Source: Paracoccus liaowanqingii (lineage in GTDB: Bacteria > Pseudomonadota > Alphaproteobacteria > Rhodobacterales > Rhodobacteraceae). From it: a stretch of 64,000 nucleotides of DNA. Shown here piece after piece: positions 37,555-45,242 of the stretch. A program made the translations under genes and the position numbers. Position 1 is the stretch's first letter. Each line of letters opens with the position of its first letter. The notes beneath the pieces are model-generated. The model made no database searches. It was given only the letters and a program-made list of their open reading frames with translations, and was not told where the DNA came from. Where the stretch lies: positions 2,024,501 to 2,088,500 of the forward strand of contig NZ_CP038439.1 in NCBI RefSeq assembly GCF_004683865.2, read 5' to 3'.

Positions 37555-38333
37555 GTCAGGGGCTCCTTCGGCTCGGGGGCGATGGTCAGCGCGATCCCCG
37601 CCCGGTCGATCGCGGCGCGATCCTCGGGCGCGGGGGGCGCGTCGGTGATGATGGCGTCGAATTCCGTCAGGTCGGCCAGCGTGTGCAGCGCGCTGCGCCC
37701 GAAGCGGGCATGGTTGACCAGCAGCACCCGCCGCTCGGCCGCCTGCATCATGGCGCGCTTGGCGCGCACCGCGTTGTCGTCCATGTGAAAGGCCTGCAGC
37801 CCGGCCACGGCAGGGGTCGAGATGAAGGCCAGATCCGCCCGCAGCCCGGCCAGCGCCCCTTCGGTCACCATGCCGAAGAAGCCGTTGAACTTGGCGCTGT
37901 AGATCCCGCCAAGCGCGATCAGCGTGACGCGGGGGGCGTCCTTCAGCCGCTCGATCACGGCGGCGTTGTTGGTGATGACGGTCAGCGGCGCCCGGTCCGT
38001 CAGGCGGGCCCCCAGCAGCGCCGCCATCGAGCCGTCATTGACCATCACGGTCATCCCCGGCTCGACCAGATCCAGAGCCGCCCGGGCCATGCGGGCCTTG
38101 GCCTCGCCGTCCTGCAGCTCGCGGATGCGGAAATCGCTTTCGAACTGGGTGCCCGCCTCGATCGTGGCGCCGCCGCGCACCTTGCGCAGCAGGCCCGCCT
38201 GTTCCAGATCGTCCAGATCGCGGTGAATCGTCATGCGACTGACAGCAAAGCGCAACGCAAGATCGTCAAGATCGACGGCACGTGCCGCGACCAGCTGATC
38301 CATGATCGCCTGCCTGCGTTCCTCGCGCTTCAC
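37551..38333 (-). CDS. eryR: DeoR-family regulator of the erythritol locus (EryR)
   Basis: A 260-residue DeoR-family regulator. Residues 1-60 form the helix-turn-helix ([24 protein letters not shown] in parts). The rest is the DeoR sensor domain with [16 protein letters not shown] and NNAAVIERL, a sugar-phosphate-isomerase-like fold that binds a phosphorylated sugar. As first gene of eryR-eryH-eryI-fbp-fba and divergent from tkt, it probably represses both until a tetrulose or erythrose phosphate accumulates. Direct and inverted repeats in the 133-base divergent spacer are candidate operators. Confidence 0.87.
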   Translation of the reverse strand: MKREERRQAIMDQLVAARAVDLDDLALRFAVSRMTIHRDLDDLEQAGLLRKVRGGATIEAGTQFESDFRIRELQDGEAKARMARAALDLVEPGMTVMVNDGSMAALLGARLTDRAPLTVITNNAAVIERLKDAPRVTLIALGGIYSAKFNGFFGMVTEGALAGLRADLAFISTPAVAGLQAFHMDDNAVRAKRAMMQAAERRVLLVNHARFGRSALHTLADLTEFDAIITDAPPAPEDRAAIDRAGIALTIAPEPKEPLT

Positions 38334-38361
38334 CCCGGCCCTCCCCTGTCTCCGCCCCGGT

Positions 38362-38445
38362 CATAACATGCGAACCGGACATAACAACACCTTTGTTGTG
38401 ACTTTGTGATTTTTTCTTGTGATGACACCCGCAACGCGCTATGGC
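38362..38445. promoter_or_regulatory. Operator-rich divergent region between eryR and tkt
   Basis: Repeats seen: CATAACA at 38362-38368 and 38380-38386; a perfect dyad ACAACACCTTTGTTGT at 38384-38399; TTGTGA at 38396, 38404 and 38417. The last TTGTGA and TATGGC (38440-38445) are 17 bp apart and could be the tkt promoter. DeoR proteins often bind such repeats. Promoter and operator roles are inferred. Confidence 0.5.
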
Positions 38446-38466
38446 TTTCGGTCAAAGGAGGACCCC

Positions 38467-40503
38467 ATGCCCTTAGACACCCCCAAAGACCCCGCCCTGG
38501 CCGCCAAGGCCGACCTGGACCCACAGAATTTCGCGCTGGCGAACTGCATCCGCGCGCTGACCATCGACGCGGTGAACGCCGCGAATTCCGGCCATCCCGG
38601 CGCGCCCATGGGCATGGCCGATGCGGCCACCGTGCTGTTCCGCAACCACCTGAAATTCGACGCGATGAACCCCGACTGGCCCGACCGCGACCGCTTCGTG
38701 CTGTCGAACGGGCATGCCTCGATGCTGCTCTACAGCCTGCTGCATCTGACGGGCTACGAGGACATGACGCTGGATCAGGTCAGGAACTTCCGCCAGTGGG
38801 GCGCGATCACCGCCGGCCATCCGGAATACGGCCATGCCAAGGGGATCGAGACGACGACCGGCCCCCTGGGCCAGGGCCTGGCGACTGCCGTGGGCATGGC
38901 GCTGGCCGAACGCGCGCTGGCCGGGGAATTCGGCGATGATCTGGTCGATCACCACACCTATGTGATGCTGGGCGACGGCTGTCTGCAGGAGGGCATCGGG
39001 CAGGAGGCGATCAGCCTTGCGGGCCATCTGGGCCTGGGCAAGCTGATCGTCCTCTATGACGACAACTCGATCACCATCGACGGGCCGACCTCGATCAGCT
39101 TCTCCGAGGACGTGCCCGCCCGCCTGGCCGCCTGCGGCTGGCATGTGCAGACCTGCGACGGCCATGACGGCCAGGCGCTGGATGCCGCGATCACCGCCGC
39201 CAAGGCGGAAACGGGCAAGCCCTCGCTGATCGCGATGAAGACGATCATCGGCTTCGGCTCTCCCAACCGCGCGGGCAGCTATTCGGTCCATGGCGCCCCC
39301 TTGGGCAAGGACGAGGGCGCCTTGACCAAGGAGGCGCTTGGCTGGGCGTCCGAGCCCTTCGCCATCCCCGAGGATCTGGCTGCCGAATGGCGCGCCATCG
39401 GCACGCGCGGTGCGGATGCCCGCAAAGCATGGGAGGATCGGCTGGCCGCCTCCGCCCATCGCGAAGCGCTGACCGAACGCCTGACCGGCGCCCTGCCCCA
39501 GGGCTATGACGCGGCCTTGGCCGATGCCCGCAAGGCGCTGTTCGAGGCGCCCAAGAAGGCCGCGACCCGCAAGGCCAGCCAGATGGCGCTGGAGGCGCTG
39601 GCCCCGGCCCTGCCCGCGATGATCGGCGGATCGGCGGATCTGACCGGATCGAACCTGACCCGCGTCAAGGCCGTTGACAGCCAGTACACCCGCGACGCGC
39701 CGGGCCGCTACATCGGCTACGGGGTGCGCGAGTTCGGCATGGCTGCCGCGATGAACGGCATCAACCTGCATGGCGGCTTCATCGCCTATGGCGGGACGTT
39801 CCTGGTGTTCTCGGACTATGCCCGCAACGCGATCCGCCTGTCGGCGCTGATGGGGGTGGGCACGATCTATGTCATGACCCATGACAGCATCGGCCTGGGC
39901 GAGGATGGCCCGACCCACCAGCCGATCGAGCATCTGGCCAGCCTGCGCGCGATCCCCGGCCTGACGGTCCTGCGCCCCGCCGACGTGATCGAGACGCTGG
40001 AGGCCTGGGACATCGCCATCCGCACCCGCGACGTGCCGTCGCTGCTGGCACTGTCGCGCCAGGACGTGCCGCAGTTGCGGCTGGAGGCAGGAACCGAGAA
40101 CCTGACCGCCAAGGGCGCCTACGTGATCCGCCAGTTCGGAGCCAAGGATGATGGCGGCCGGGACGTGACCCTGATCGCCACCGGCACCGAGGTCGCCATC
40201 GCCGTCCAGGCCGCCGAGGCCCTGCAGGCTCAGGGCATGTCCGTCGCCGTCGTCTCCATGCCCAGCTGGGAGCTGTTCGACGCCCAGCCCGCCGAATACC
40301 GGGCCGAGGTCCTGGGCACCGCCCCGCGCATCGCCATCGAGGCGGCGGGCAAGTTCGGCTGGACACGCTATGTCGCCTCCGAGGATGACGTGATCGGCAT
40401 GACCGGCTTTGGCGCCTCGGCGCCCATCGACCGGCTCTATGCCGAGTTCGGCATCACCGCCGATGCGATCGTGGCCCGCGCCAAGGCGCTGACCGACCGC
40501 TGA
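38467..40503 (+). CDS. tkt: Transketolase
   Basis: A 678-residue thiamine-diphosphate enzyme that moves two-carbon units between ketose and aldose phosphates. The cofactor motif is GDGCLQEGIG followed by the DDNSI loop. The pyrimidine domain has EDGPTHQP, with the conserved GHPG and HPEYG histidines near the N-terminus. Full family length. The ATG at 38467 has AAAGGAGG seven bases upstream. Encoded within the erythritol cluster, it is the enzyme that consumes erythrose 4-phosphate (with xylulose 5-phosphate) to make fructose 6-phosphate. It runs divergent from eryR and converges on eryD. Confidence 0.95.
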   Translation: MPLDTPKDPALAAKADLDPQNFALANCIRALTIDAVNAANSGHPGAPMGMADAATVLFRNHLKFDAMNPDWPDRDRFVLSNGHASMLLYSLLHLTGYEDMTLDQVRNFRQWGAITAGHPEYGHAKGIETTTGPLGQGLATAVGMALAERALAGEFGDDLVDHHTYVMLGDGCLQEGIGQEAISLAGHLGLGKLIVLYDDNSITIDGPTSISFSEDVPARLAACGWHVQTCDGHDGQALDAAITAAKAETGKPSLIAMKTIIGFGSPNRAGSYSVHGAPLGKDEGALTKEALGWASEPFAIPEDLAAEWRAIGTRGADARKAWEDRLAASAHREALTERLTGALPQGYDAALADARKALFEAPKKAATRKASQMALEALAPALPAMIGGSADLTGSNLTRVKAVDSQYTRDAPGRYIGYGVREFGMAAAMNGINLHGGFIAYGGTFLVFSDYARNAIRLSALMGVGTIYVMTHDSIGLGEDGPTHQPIEHLASLRAIPGLTVLRPADVIETLEAWDIAIRTRDVPSLLALSRQDVPQLRLEAGTENLTAKGAYVIRQFGAKDDGGRDVTLIATGTEVAIAVQAAEALQAQGMSVAVVSMPSWELFDAQPAEYRAEVLGTAPRIAIEAAGKFGWTRYVASEDDVIGMTGFGASAPIDRLYAEFGITADAIVARAKALTDR

Positions 40504-40592
40504 TCGAAACCTTGCGGACGAGGCCGCAGGCGGCCTCGACGCGATCCCCCCGCGCGCGCCTTGCGCGCGCGGGGGGCCAAGCGGCAGCGTCC

Positions 40593-40613
40593 GGGCCGGG
40601 GTTTCCCCGGCCC
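40593..40613. terminator. Bidirectional hairpin between tkt and eryD
   Basis: GGGCCGGGG (40593-40601) and CCCCGGCCC (40605-40613) make a perfect 9-bp stem with a TTT loop. A second GC-only hairpin (CGCGCGC around CTT) lies near 40552-40570. No strong T tract is present on either side. Confidence 0.55.
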
Positions 40614-40635
40614 GACCCGTTTCAAGTGCCGCCGA

Positions 40636-41586
40636 TCAGCCGACCAGGCCGCGCGCGGTCGCCTCGTCGGTGATCAGGCCGGACAGGTAGCCGCTGTTCA
40701 GCACGGCGCGGATCGCGGGCAGCTTCTCGACCCCGCCGGCGATGACGACGATGCGGTGCCCCTCGGCCCGCTGCAGGTCCACTGACAGGGTCCGCGCGCT
40801 CAGCGTGGTGTGCAGCACCCGGCCCTCGGCGTCGAAGAAATGCCCCATCATCTCGCCCATGCCGCCCGCGGCCGCGATCTCGGCGATCTCGCGCGGCTCG
40901 ATCATGCCCGAGGCGACCAGCTGCGCGCCCGCATCCGCCGTCCCCGTGCCCGCGAATTTCAGCGTCGCGGCATTGGACAGGTCGAAGATCTCGCGCACGC
41001 CGGGCTGGGCCAGCAGGACCGCGCGGTCCTCCTCGGAATTGGCGAAGAAGGGCACCGGCAGCACATAGGCCTGCGCGCCGGTCTTGGCGGCCAGATTGTG
41101 CATCACGTCATGCGGATTGGCCGCGTAGTTGCGCGTGAGCCCGCCCAGCAGCGACACGAAGCGCGTGGCGTGGGCGGCGAAGCGCGGCAGCTGCGCCACC
41201 GCCGCCGCCAGCGTGCGGCCATGGCCCAGGCCGATGACCGGATGCGCGCCCTGCTCGATCTCGCGCCTCAGGAAGGCCGCGCCCGCCAGGCCCAGGGCGC
41301 GCAGGGGCATGCCGTCCTCGCCCAGATCGGGGGCGACCTCGCAGCTGTCCAGGCCGAAGCGGGCGCAGAGCTGATCCTCCAGCCTCGCGCATTCGACGAT
41401 CTCGCCGTCGATGGTGACCTTGACCACGCCCTCGGCCACCGCGCGCGCGATCAGCCGATGCGCCTTGACGCTTGGCAGGCCAAGCCGCTTGGCGACCGCC
41501 GCCTGCGTCAGCCCGCCCGCGTAGTGCAGCCAGGCGGCGCGGATCGCGAGGCTCTGTTCCGGATCGACCGGACCGCGCCGCGCCAT
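40636..41586 (-). CDS. eryD: SorC-family regulator EryD
   Basis: A 316-residue SorC/DeoR-superfamily regulator. An N-terminal helix-turn-helix lies at about residues 26-50 (LTQAAVAKRLGLPSVKAHRL). The sugar-phosphate sensor domain includes GLGHGRTLAAAV and VSLLGGLTRN. EryD represses the eryABC operon in Brucella until an intermediate accumulates, and this gene occupies the same terminal operon place. Its ATG shares one base with the dehydrogenase stop (TGATG). A candidate operator lies upstream of eryA. Confidence 0.88.
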   Translation of the reverse strand: MARRGPVDPEQSLAIRAAWLHYAGGLTQAAVAKRLGLPSVKAHRLIARAVAEGVVKVTIDGEIVECARLEDQLCARFGLDSCEVAPDLGEDGMPLRALGLAGAAFLRREIEQGAHPVIGLGHGRTLAAAVAQLPRFAAHATRFVSLLGGLTRNYAANPHDVMHNLAAKTGAQAYVLPVPFFANSEEDRAVLLAQPGVREIFDLSNAATLKFAGTGTADAGAQLVASGMIEPREIAEIAAAGGMGEMMGHFFDAEGRVLHTTLSARTLSVDLQRAEGHRIVVIAGGVEKLPAIRAVLNSGYLSGLITDEATARGLVG

Positions 41587-42734
41587 CAGCCCGCCGCTCG
41601 TATGAGGGCCAGCAGATTATCGGCCTCCAGAGGCGCCGGATTGGCCTTCATCGAGGACGAGCTGGCCGCCGCCTGCGCCGCAGCCCCCTGCGCGGCCTCG
41701 TCGATGCCCTGCGCCAGAAGCCCTGGCAGGCCTGCCGCGCGGGACCATGCGTCCAGCAGCCCGGCCGCCCGATCGACCGGGGCCTCCGGCTGCCCGAAGG
41801 CCGCGCCGATCCAGCGCCCGACCTGATCCAGCCGCGCCGCCCGCGCCGGGTCCGTCACCGCGCGCCGGTTCGCCACCAGCACGTGCGGCAGCAGTGCGCC
41901 GCAGATCGCACCGTGCCCCGCGCCGGTCAGCCCACCCAGGGGCCCCGCCAGCCCATGCACCGCACCCAGTCCCGCATTGGCCAGCGCCAGCCCGCCACAC
42001 AGGCTGACCCAGGCCATCTCGTCCCGCGCCATCGGATCCTCGGCCTGCATCAGGCGCAAGAGAGCCGCCAGCCCGCGCGCGATCGCGTCGCGGCACAGCG
42101 CGTCGGTCAGGGGATTGGCGCGGGTGCAGACATAAGGCTCGATCACCTGGGTGATGGCGTCCAGCCCCGAGGCCAGCGTCACCGCCCTCGGGCAGCCATC
42201 GGTCAGGCCTGGGTCCACGATGGCCAGGCGCGGCAGCATCCGGGCATCGCGCAGGCTGACCTTGCGGGCGTGGTCGGGCACGCCGATCACCGCGTTGCGG
42301 GTGACTTCGGCCCCGGTGCCGGCGGTGGTGGGAATGGCCACGAAGGGCAAGGGCGGGTGGTCCAGCGGCAGGCCCTGCCCCACGACCTCCAGATGGTCCA
42401 GCATCGGACGCGTCGCCGGGACCAGCGCCGCGATGGCCTTGCCCGCGTCGATCACCGCGCCGCCGCCCATTGCGACCACGACCTGCGTGCCCGCCGCCAC
42501 CGTCAGCCCCGAGGCGATCCGCGCCATGTCCGGCTCGGACGGCACGGCGAAGGCCGTCACCTCGCAGCCCAAGGCCCGCAGCGCCCCGGCCAGCGGCGCG
42601 CTGCGCGACGGATTGCGCCCATGGACCAGCAGCACCCGCCGCCCGAGCGCCGCCACGCGGGCCGGGGCGAAGGCCGCGTGCCCGCGCCCGAACAGGATCT
42701 CAGTCGCGGTGGCAAAGGCGAAGGCATCGGGCAT
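41586..42734 (-). CDS. Iron-containing alcohol dehydrogenase
   Basis: A 382-residue group III alcohol dehydrogenase. The nucleotide loop is GGGAVIDAGKA, followed by PTTAGTGAEVT; metal ligands are in the ASGLDAITQ, LGAVHGLAGPLGG and GHGAICG segments (Asp and His residues). Such enzymes use NAD(P) and Fe2+ to act on short alcohols, aldehydes or maleylacetate-type substrates. It sits between eryC and eryD in the erythritol operon, which is not part of the described pathway. An accessory role on another polyol or on erythrose or erythrulose is possible. The C-terminal Ala-rich stretch (AAAQAAASSSS) is low-complexity. Confidence 0.85.
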   Translation of the reverse strand: MPDAFAFATATEILFGRGHAAFAPARVAALGRRVLLVHGRNPSRSAPLAGALRALGCEVTAFAVPSEPDMARIASGLTVAAGTQVVVAMGGGAVIDAGKAIAALVPATRPMLDHLEVVGQGLPLDHPPLPFVAIPTTAGTGAEVTRNAVIGVPDHARKVSLRDARMLPRLAIVDPGLTDGCPRAVTLASGLDAITQVIEPYVCTRANPLTDALCRDAIARGLAALLRLMQAEDPMARDEMAWVSLCGGLALANAGLGAVHGLAGPLGGLTGAGHGAICGALLPHVLVANRRAVTDPARAARLDQVGRWIGAAFGQPEAPVDRAAGLLDAWSRAAGLPGLLAQGIDEAAQGAAAQAAASSSSMKANPAPLEADNLLALIRAAG

Positions 42735-42770
42735 GTCGAAGATCCTGTGGCGGCTGCGGGCGGTCTGGGT

Positions 42771-43703
42771 TCAGATATTCAGCGTCTCCGCGCCCGTGTC
42801 GATATGCGGCGCCCAGAAGGCGATGCTTTCTGCGATCTGCTGGATCACCTGCCGGTCGCTCGGCTCGCGTTCCTTGAAGCTGAGCTCCAGGCAGATCTCG
42901 TTGTCCTGCGCGCCCCCCTCGGCCAGCGCCGCCAGCAGGGGTTCGGGCTGCACACGGCCCTTGGCGTTGAACTCGGCGGTGAAGGGGCGGTGGCCGCCCT
43001 TGTCCATCAGCGACTGCTTGATATGGATGATCGGGCTGACGCGGGGCACCGCGCGGGCCCAGGCATAGGGGTCCACGTCGTCGGGATCGGGGCTGGTCAC
43101 GTCGCCATGGTCGATGTCGGCCATCATCCACATGGGGATCGCCATGTCCGCCGCCGTCAGCCGGTCCTGCAGGGCCAAGGCCTCGGCGATCGTCTCGCCG
43201 AATTCGCGGCCCACGCTCATCGGTTCCCAGAAGACATGGTCGAGGCCCGCCGCGCGGCCATGCTCGGCCACCTCGGCCCAGGCATCGATGGCGGTCAGGG
43301 TCAGGTCCTCGCGCCGGGCGGGGTCGTCGTAATCGCGATAGGTGAAGATTGCGAACTGCGTGCCCACCGAGCGCCCGCCCAGATCGGCGGTGATGTCCGC
43401 AAAGGTCTTGAACCAGTCGATGTAATAGCGCCGCACATCGGCATCGGGATGGCCGAAATGGTTCAGCCGCCCATAGGGGCCGGTCATGCCGCTGGTGACG
43501 CGGACCCCGGTGCGGTCCAGCGCGGCCTGCATCTGGCGGGTCAGGCGGCGGATCACCGGGGCGGGCCAGCCGGGGTTGATGAACTCGTGCGTCAGCTGCA
43601 GGTCGCGGATGCGCAGGTCGCGCGCCACGGTGTCGATCAGATCGTCCGGCTCCGCGAAGCGGTTGACCAGCGGGTTGGTGTTCAGCGACAGGGTCAGGGG
43701 CAT
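42771..43703 (-). CDS. eryC: Tetrulose-4-phosphate racemase/epimerase EryC (xylose-isomerase superfamily)
   Basis: A 310-residue TIM-barrel protein of the sugar phosphate isomerase/epimerase (xylose isomerase-like) superfamily. Visible barrel motifs are LSLNTNPLVNRF at the start, LQLTHEFINPGW, FWEPMSVGREF and MMADIDHGDV, giving the Glu-Asp-His metal site. In Brucella EryC converts L-3-tetrulose 4-phosphate to the D form, not a dehydrogenase as once thought. Position between eryB and eryD supports that role. It lies 9 bases after eryB; a 36-base gap follows before the dehydrogenase. Confidence 0.87.
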   Translation of the reverse strand: MPLTLSLNTNPLVNRFAEPDDLIDTVARDLRIRDLQLTHEFINPGWPAPVIRRLTRQMQAALDRTGVRVTSGMTGPYGRLNHFGHPDADVRRYYIDWFKTFADITADLGGRSVGTQFAIFTYRDYDDPARREDLTLTAIDAWAEVAEHGRAAGLDHVFWEPMSVGREFGETIAEALALQDRLTAADMAIPMWMMADIDHGDVTSPDPDDVDPYAWARAVPRVSPIIHIKQSLMDKGGHRPFTAEFNAKGRVQPEPLLAALAEGGAQDNEICLELSFKEREPSDRQVIQQIAESIAFWAPHIDTGAETLNI

Positions 43704-43712
43704 GGGATCCTC

Positions 43713-45242
43713 TCAGGCGGCCTGCGCCAAGTCCGAGCCGTCGAACCAGGCGGCGAAGGCCGCCTGTTCCTCGGGCGTCAGGTGCAGGTAATGTTTGGTG
43801 CGGCGGGTCAGGATGTCCTGGGGCGTCTGCGCCCATTCGGTGGCGACCAGATAGCGGACCTCGGCCTCGTACAGCTGGCCGCCGAAATGGCGCCCCAGCC
43901 CCGACAGGCTCATGGCGCCCGCCACGACATTTTTCGTGCGTGCGCCATAGAGGCGGCCGTAATGGCGGACCAGATCGCGCGGCATCCAGGGGTGCAACTC
44001 GCGCAGCAGGTTGGCGAAGCTTTCGTAATCGGCATTGGGGATCTCGCCGCCCGGCAGGGGCGCGGTCTGTGTCCAGTCGGGGCCCATCGCGGGAAAGACC
44101 TCGGCCAGACGGTGCAGGCCGCGCTCGGCCAGTTCGCGGAAGGTGGTGATCTTGCCGCCGAAGATGTTCAGGAGCGGCGCCCCCCCGGTCCGGTCCAGAT
44201 CGAAGACATAGTCGCGCGTCACCGCCGAGGGGTTGCCCTGCCCGTCATCGAACAGCGGCCTGACCCCGGAAAAGCTGTGCAGCACGTCCTGGCGGCGCAG
44301 CTTCTCCTTGAAATAGCGGTTCACGGCGGCCAGCAGATAGGCGATCTCGGCCTCGTCGGGGGACACGTCCTCGGCCCGGCCCTCGTAGGCGACGTCGGTG
44401 GTGCCGATCAGCGCCTTGTCGCCCTCGTAGGGATTGATGAAGATCACCCGCTTGTCATGGTTCTGAACCAGATAGGCCTGTTCGCCCGCCCACCATTTCG
44501 GGACGATGATGTGGCTGCCCTTGACCAGGCGCACGTTGCGCGCCGAGTTCGAGCCCGCGACGCGGGTGATGACGTCGCTGACCCAGGGACCCGCGCAATT
44601 GACCAGGCAGCGGGCGCGGAACCGGCGCTCCTCTCCGGTAACGGTGTCGCGGGTGGTGACGGCCCACAGGTCGCCCTCGCGCCGGGCCGAGACGCAGGCG
44701 GTGCGAGTCAGGACGGTCGCGCCCCGTTCCGCCGCATCGACGGCGTTCAGCACGACCAGGCGGGCATCGTCCACCCAGCAGTCGCTGTATTCGAAGCCCT
44801 TGTGATAGACATCCAGCAACGGCGCCCCCTCGGGGTCGCGGCGCAGGTCCAGCGTGCGGGTGCCGGGCAGCTTCCTGCGACCGCCCAGATTGTCGTAGAG
44901 GAACAGCCCCAGACGGACCAGCCAGGCGGGGCGGTCCTCGGGGCTGTGGGGCAGCACGAAGCGCATCGGCCAGATGATGTGCGGGGCGGCGGCCAGCAGC
45001 ACCTCGCGCTCGATCAGCGCCTCGCGGACCAGCCGAAATTCGTAATATTCCAGATAGCGCAGGCCCCCGTGGACCAGCTTGCCCGACCGCGAGGACGTGC
45101 CCTGCGCCAGGTCGTCCTTTTCGCACAGGACGACCGACAGGCCGCGCCCCGCCGCATCGCGGGCGACGCCGGCCCCGTTGATGCCGCCGCCGATCACGAA
45201 GAGGTCGATGGTCGCGCCATCACTGGTCAGTTCAGTGGTCAT
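43713..45242 (-). CDS. eryB: Erythritol-phosphate dehydrogenase EryB (GlpD family)
   Basis: A 509-residue FAD-dependent dehydrogenase homologous to GlpD. The FAD loop [39 protein letters not shown] and the C-terminal domain are all present. It lacks the about 20-residue insert seen in the glpD of this window. It should oxidise L-erythritol 4-phosphate to L-3-tetrulose 4-phosphate at the membrane and pass electrons to quinone. The ATG at 45242 overlaps the 3' end of eryA by 11 bases. The call over a second GlpD rests on the eryA-eryC context. Confidence 0.88.
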   Translation of the reverse strand: MTTELTSDGATIDLFVIGGGINGAGVARDAAGRGLSVVLCEKDDLAQGTSSRSGKLVHGGLRYLEYYEFRLVREALIEREVLLAAAPHIIWPMRFVLPHSPEDRPAWLVRLGLFLYDNLGGRRKLPGTRTLDLRRDPEGAPLLDVYHKGFEYSDCWVDDARLVVLNAVDAAERGATVLTRTACVSARREGDLWAVTTRDTVTGEERRFRARCLVNCAGPWVSDVITRVAGSNSARNVRLVKGSHIIVPKWWAGEQAYLVQNHDKRVIFINPYEGDKALIGTTDVAYEGRAEDVSPDEAEIAYLLAAVNRYFKEKLRRQDVLHSFSGVRPLFDDGQGNPSAVTRDYVFDLDRTGGAPLLNIFGGKITTFRELAERGLHRLAEVFPAMGPDWTQTAPLPGGEIPNADYESFANLLRELHPWMPRDLVRHYGRLYGARTKNVVAGAMSLSGLGRHFGGQLYEAEVRYLVATEWAQTPQDILTRRTKHYLHLTPEEQAAFAAWFDGSDLAQAA

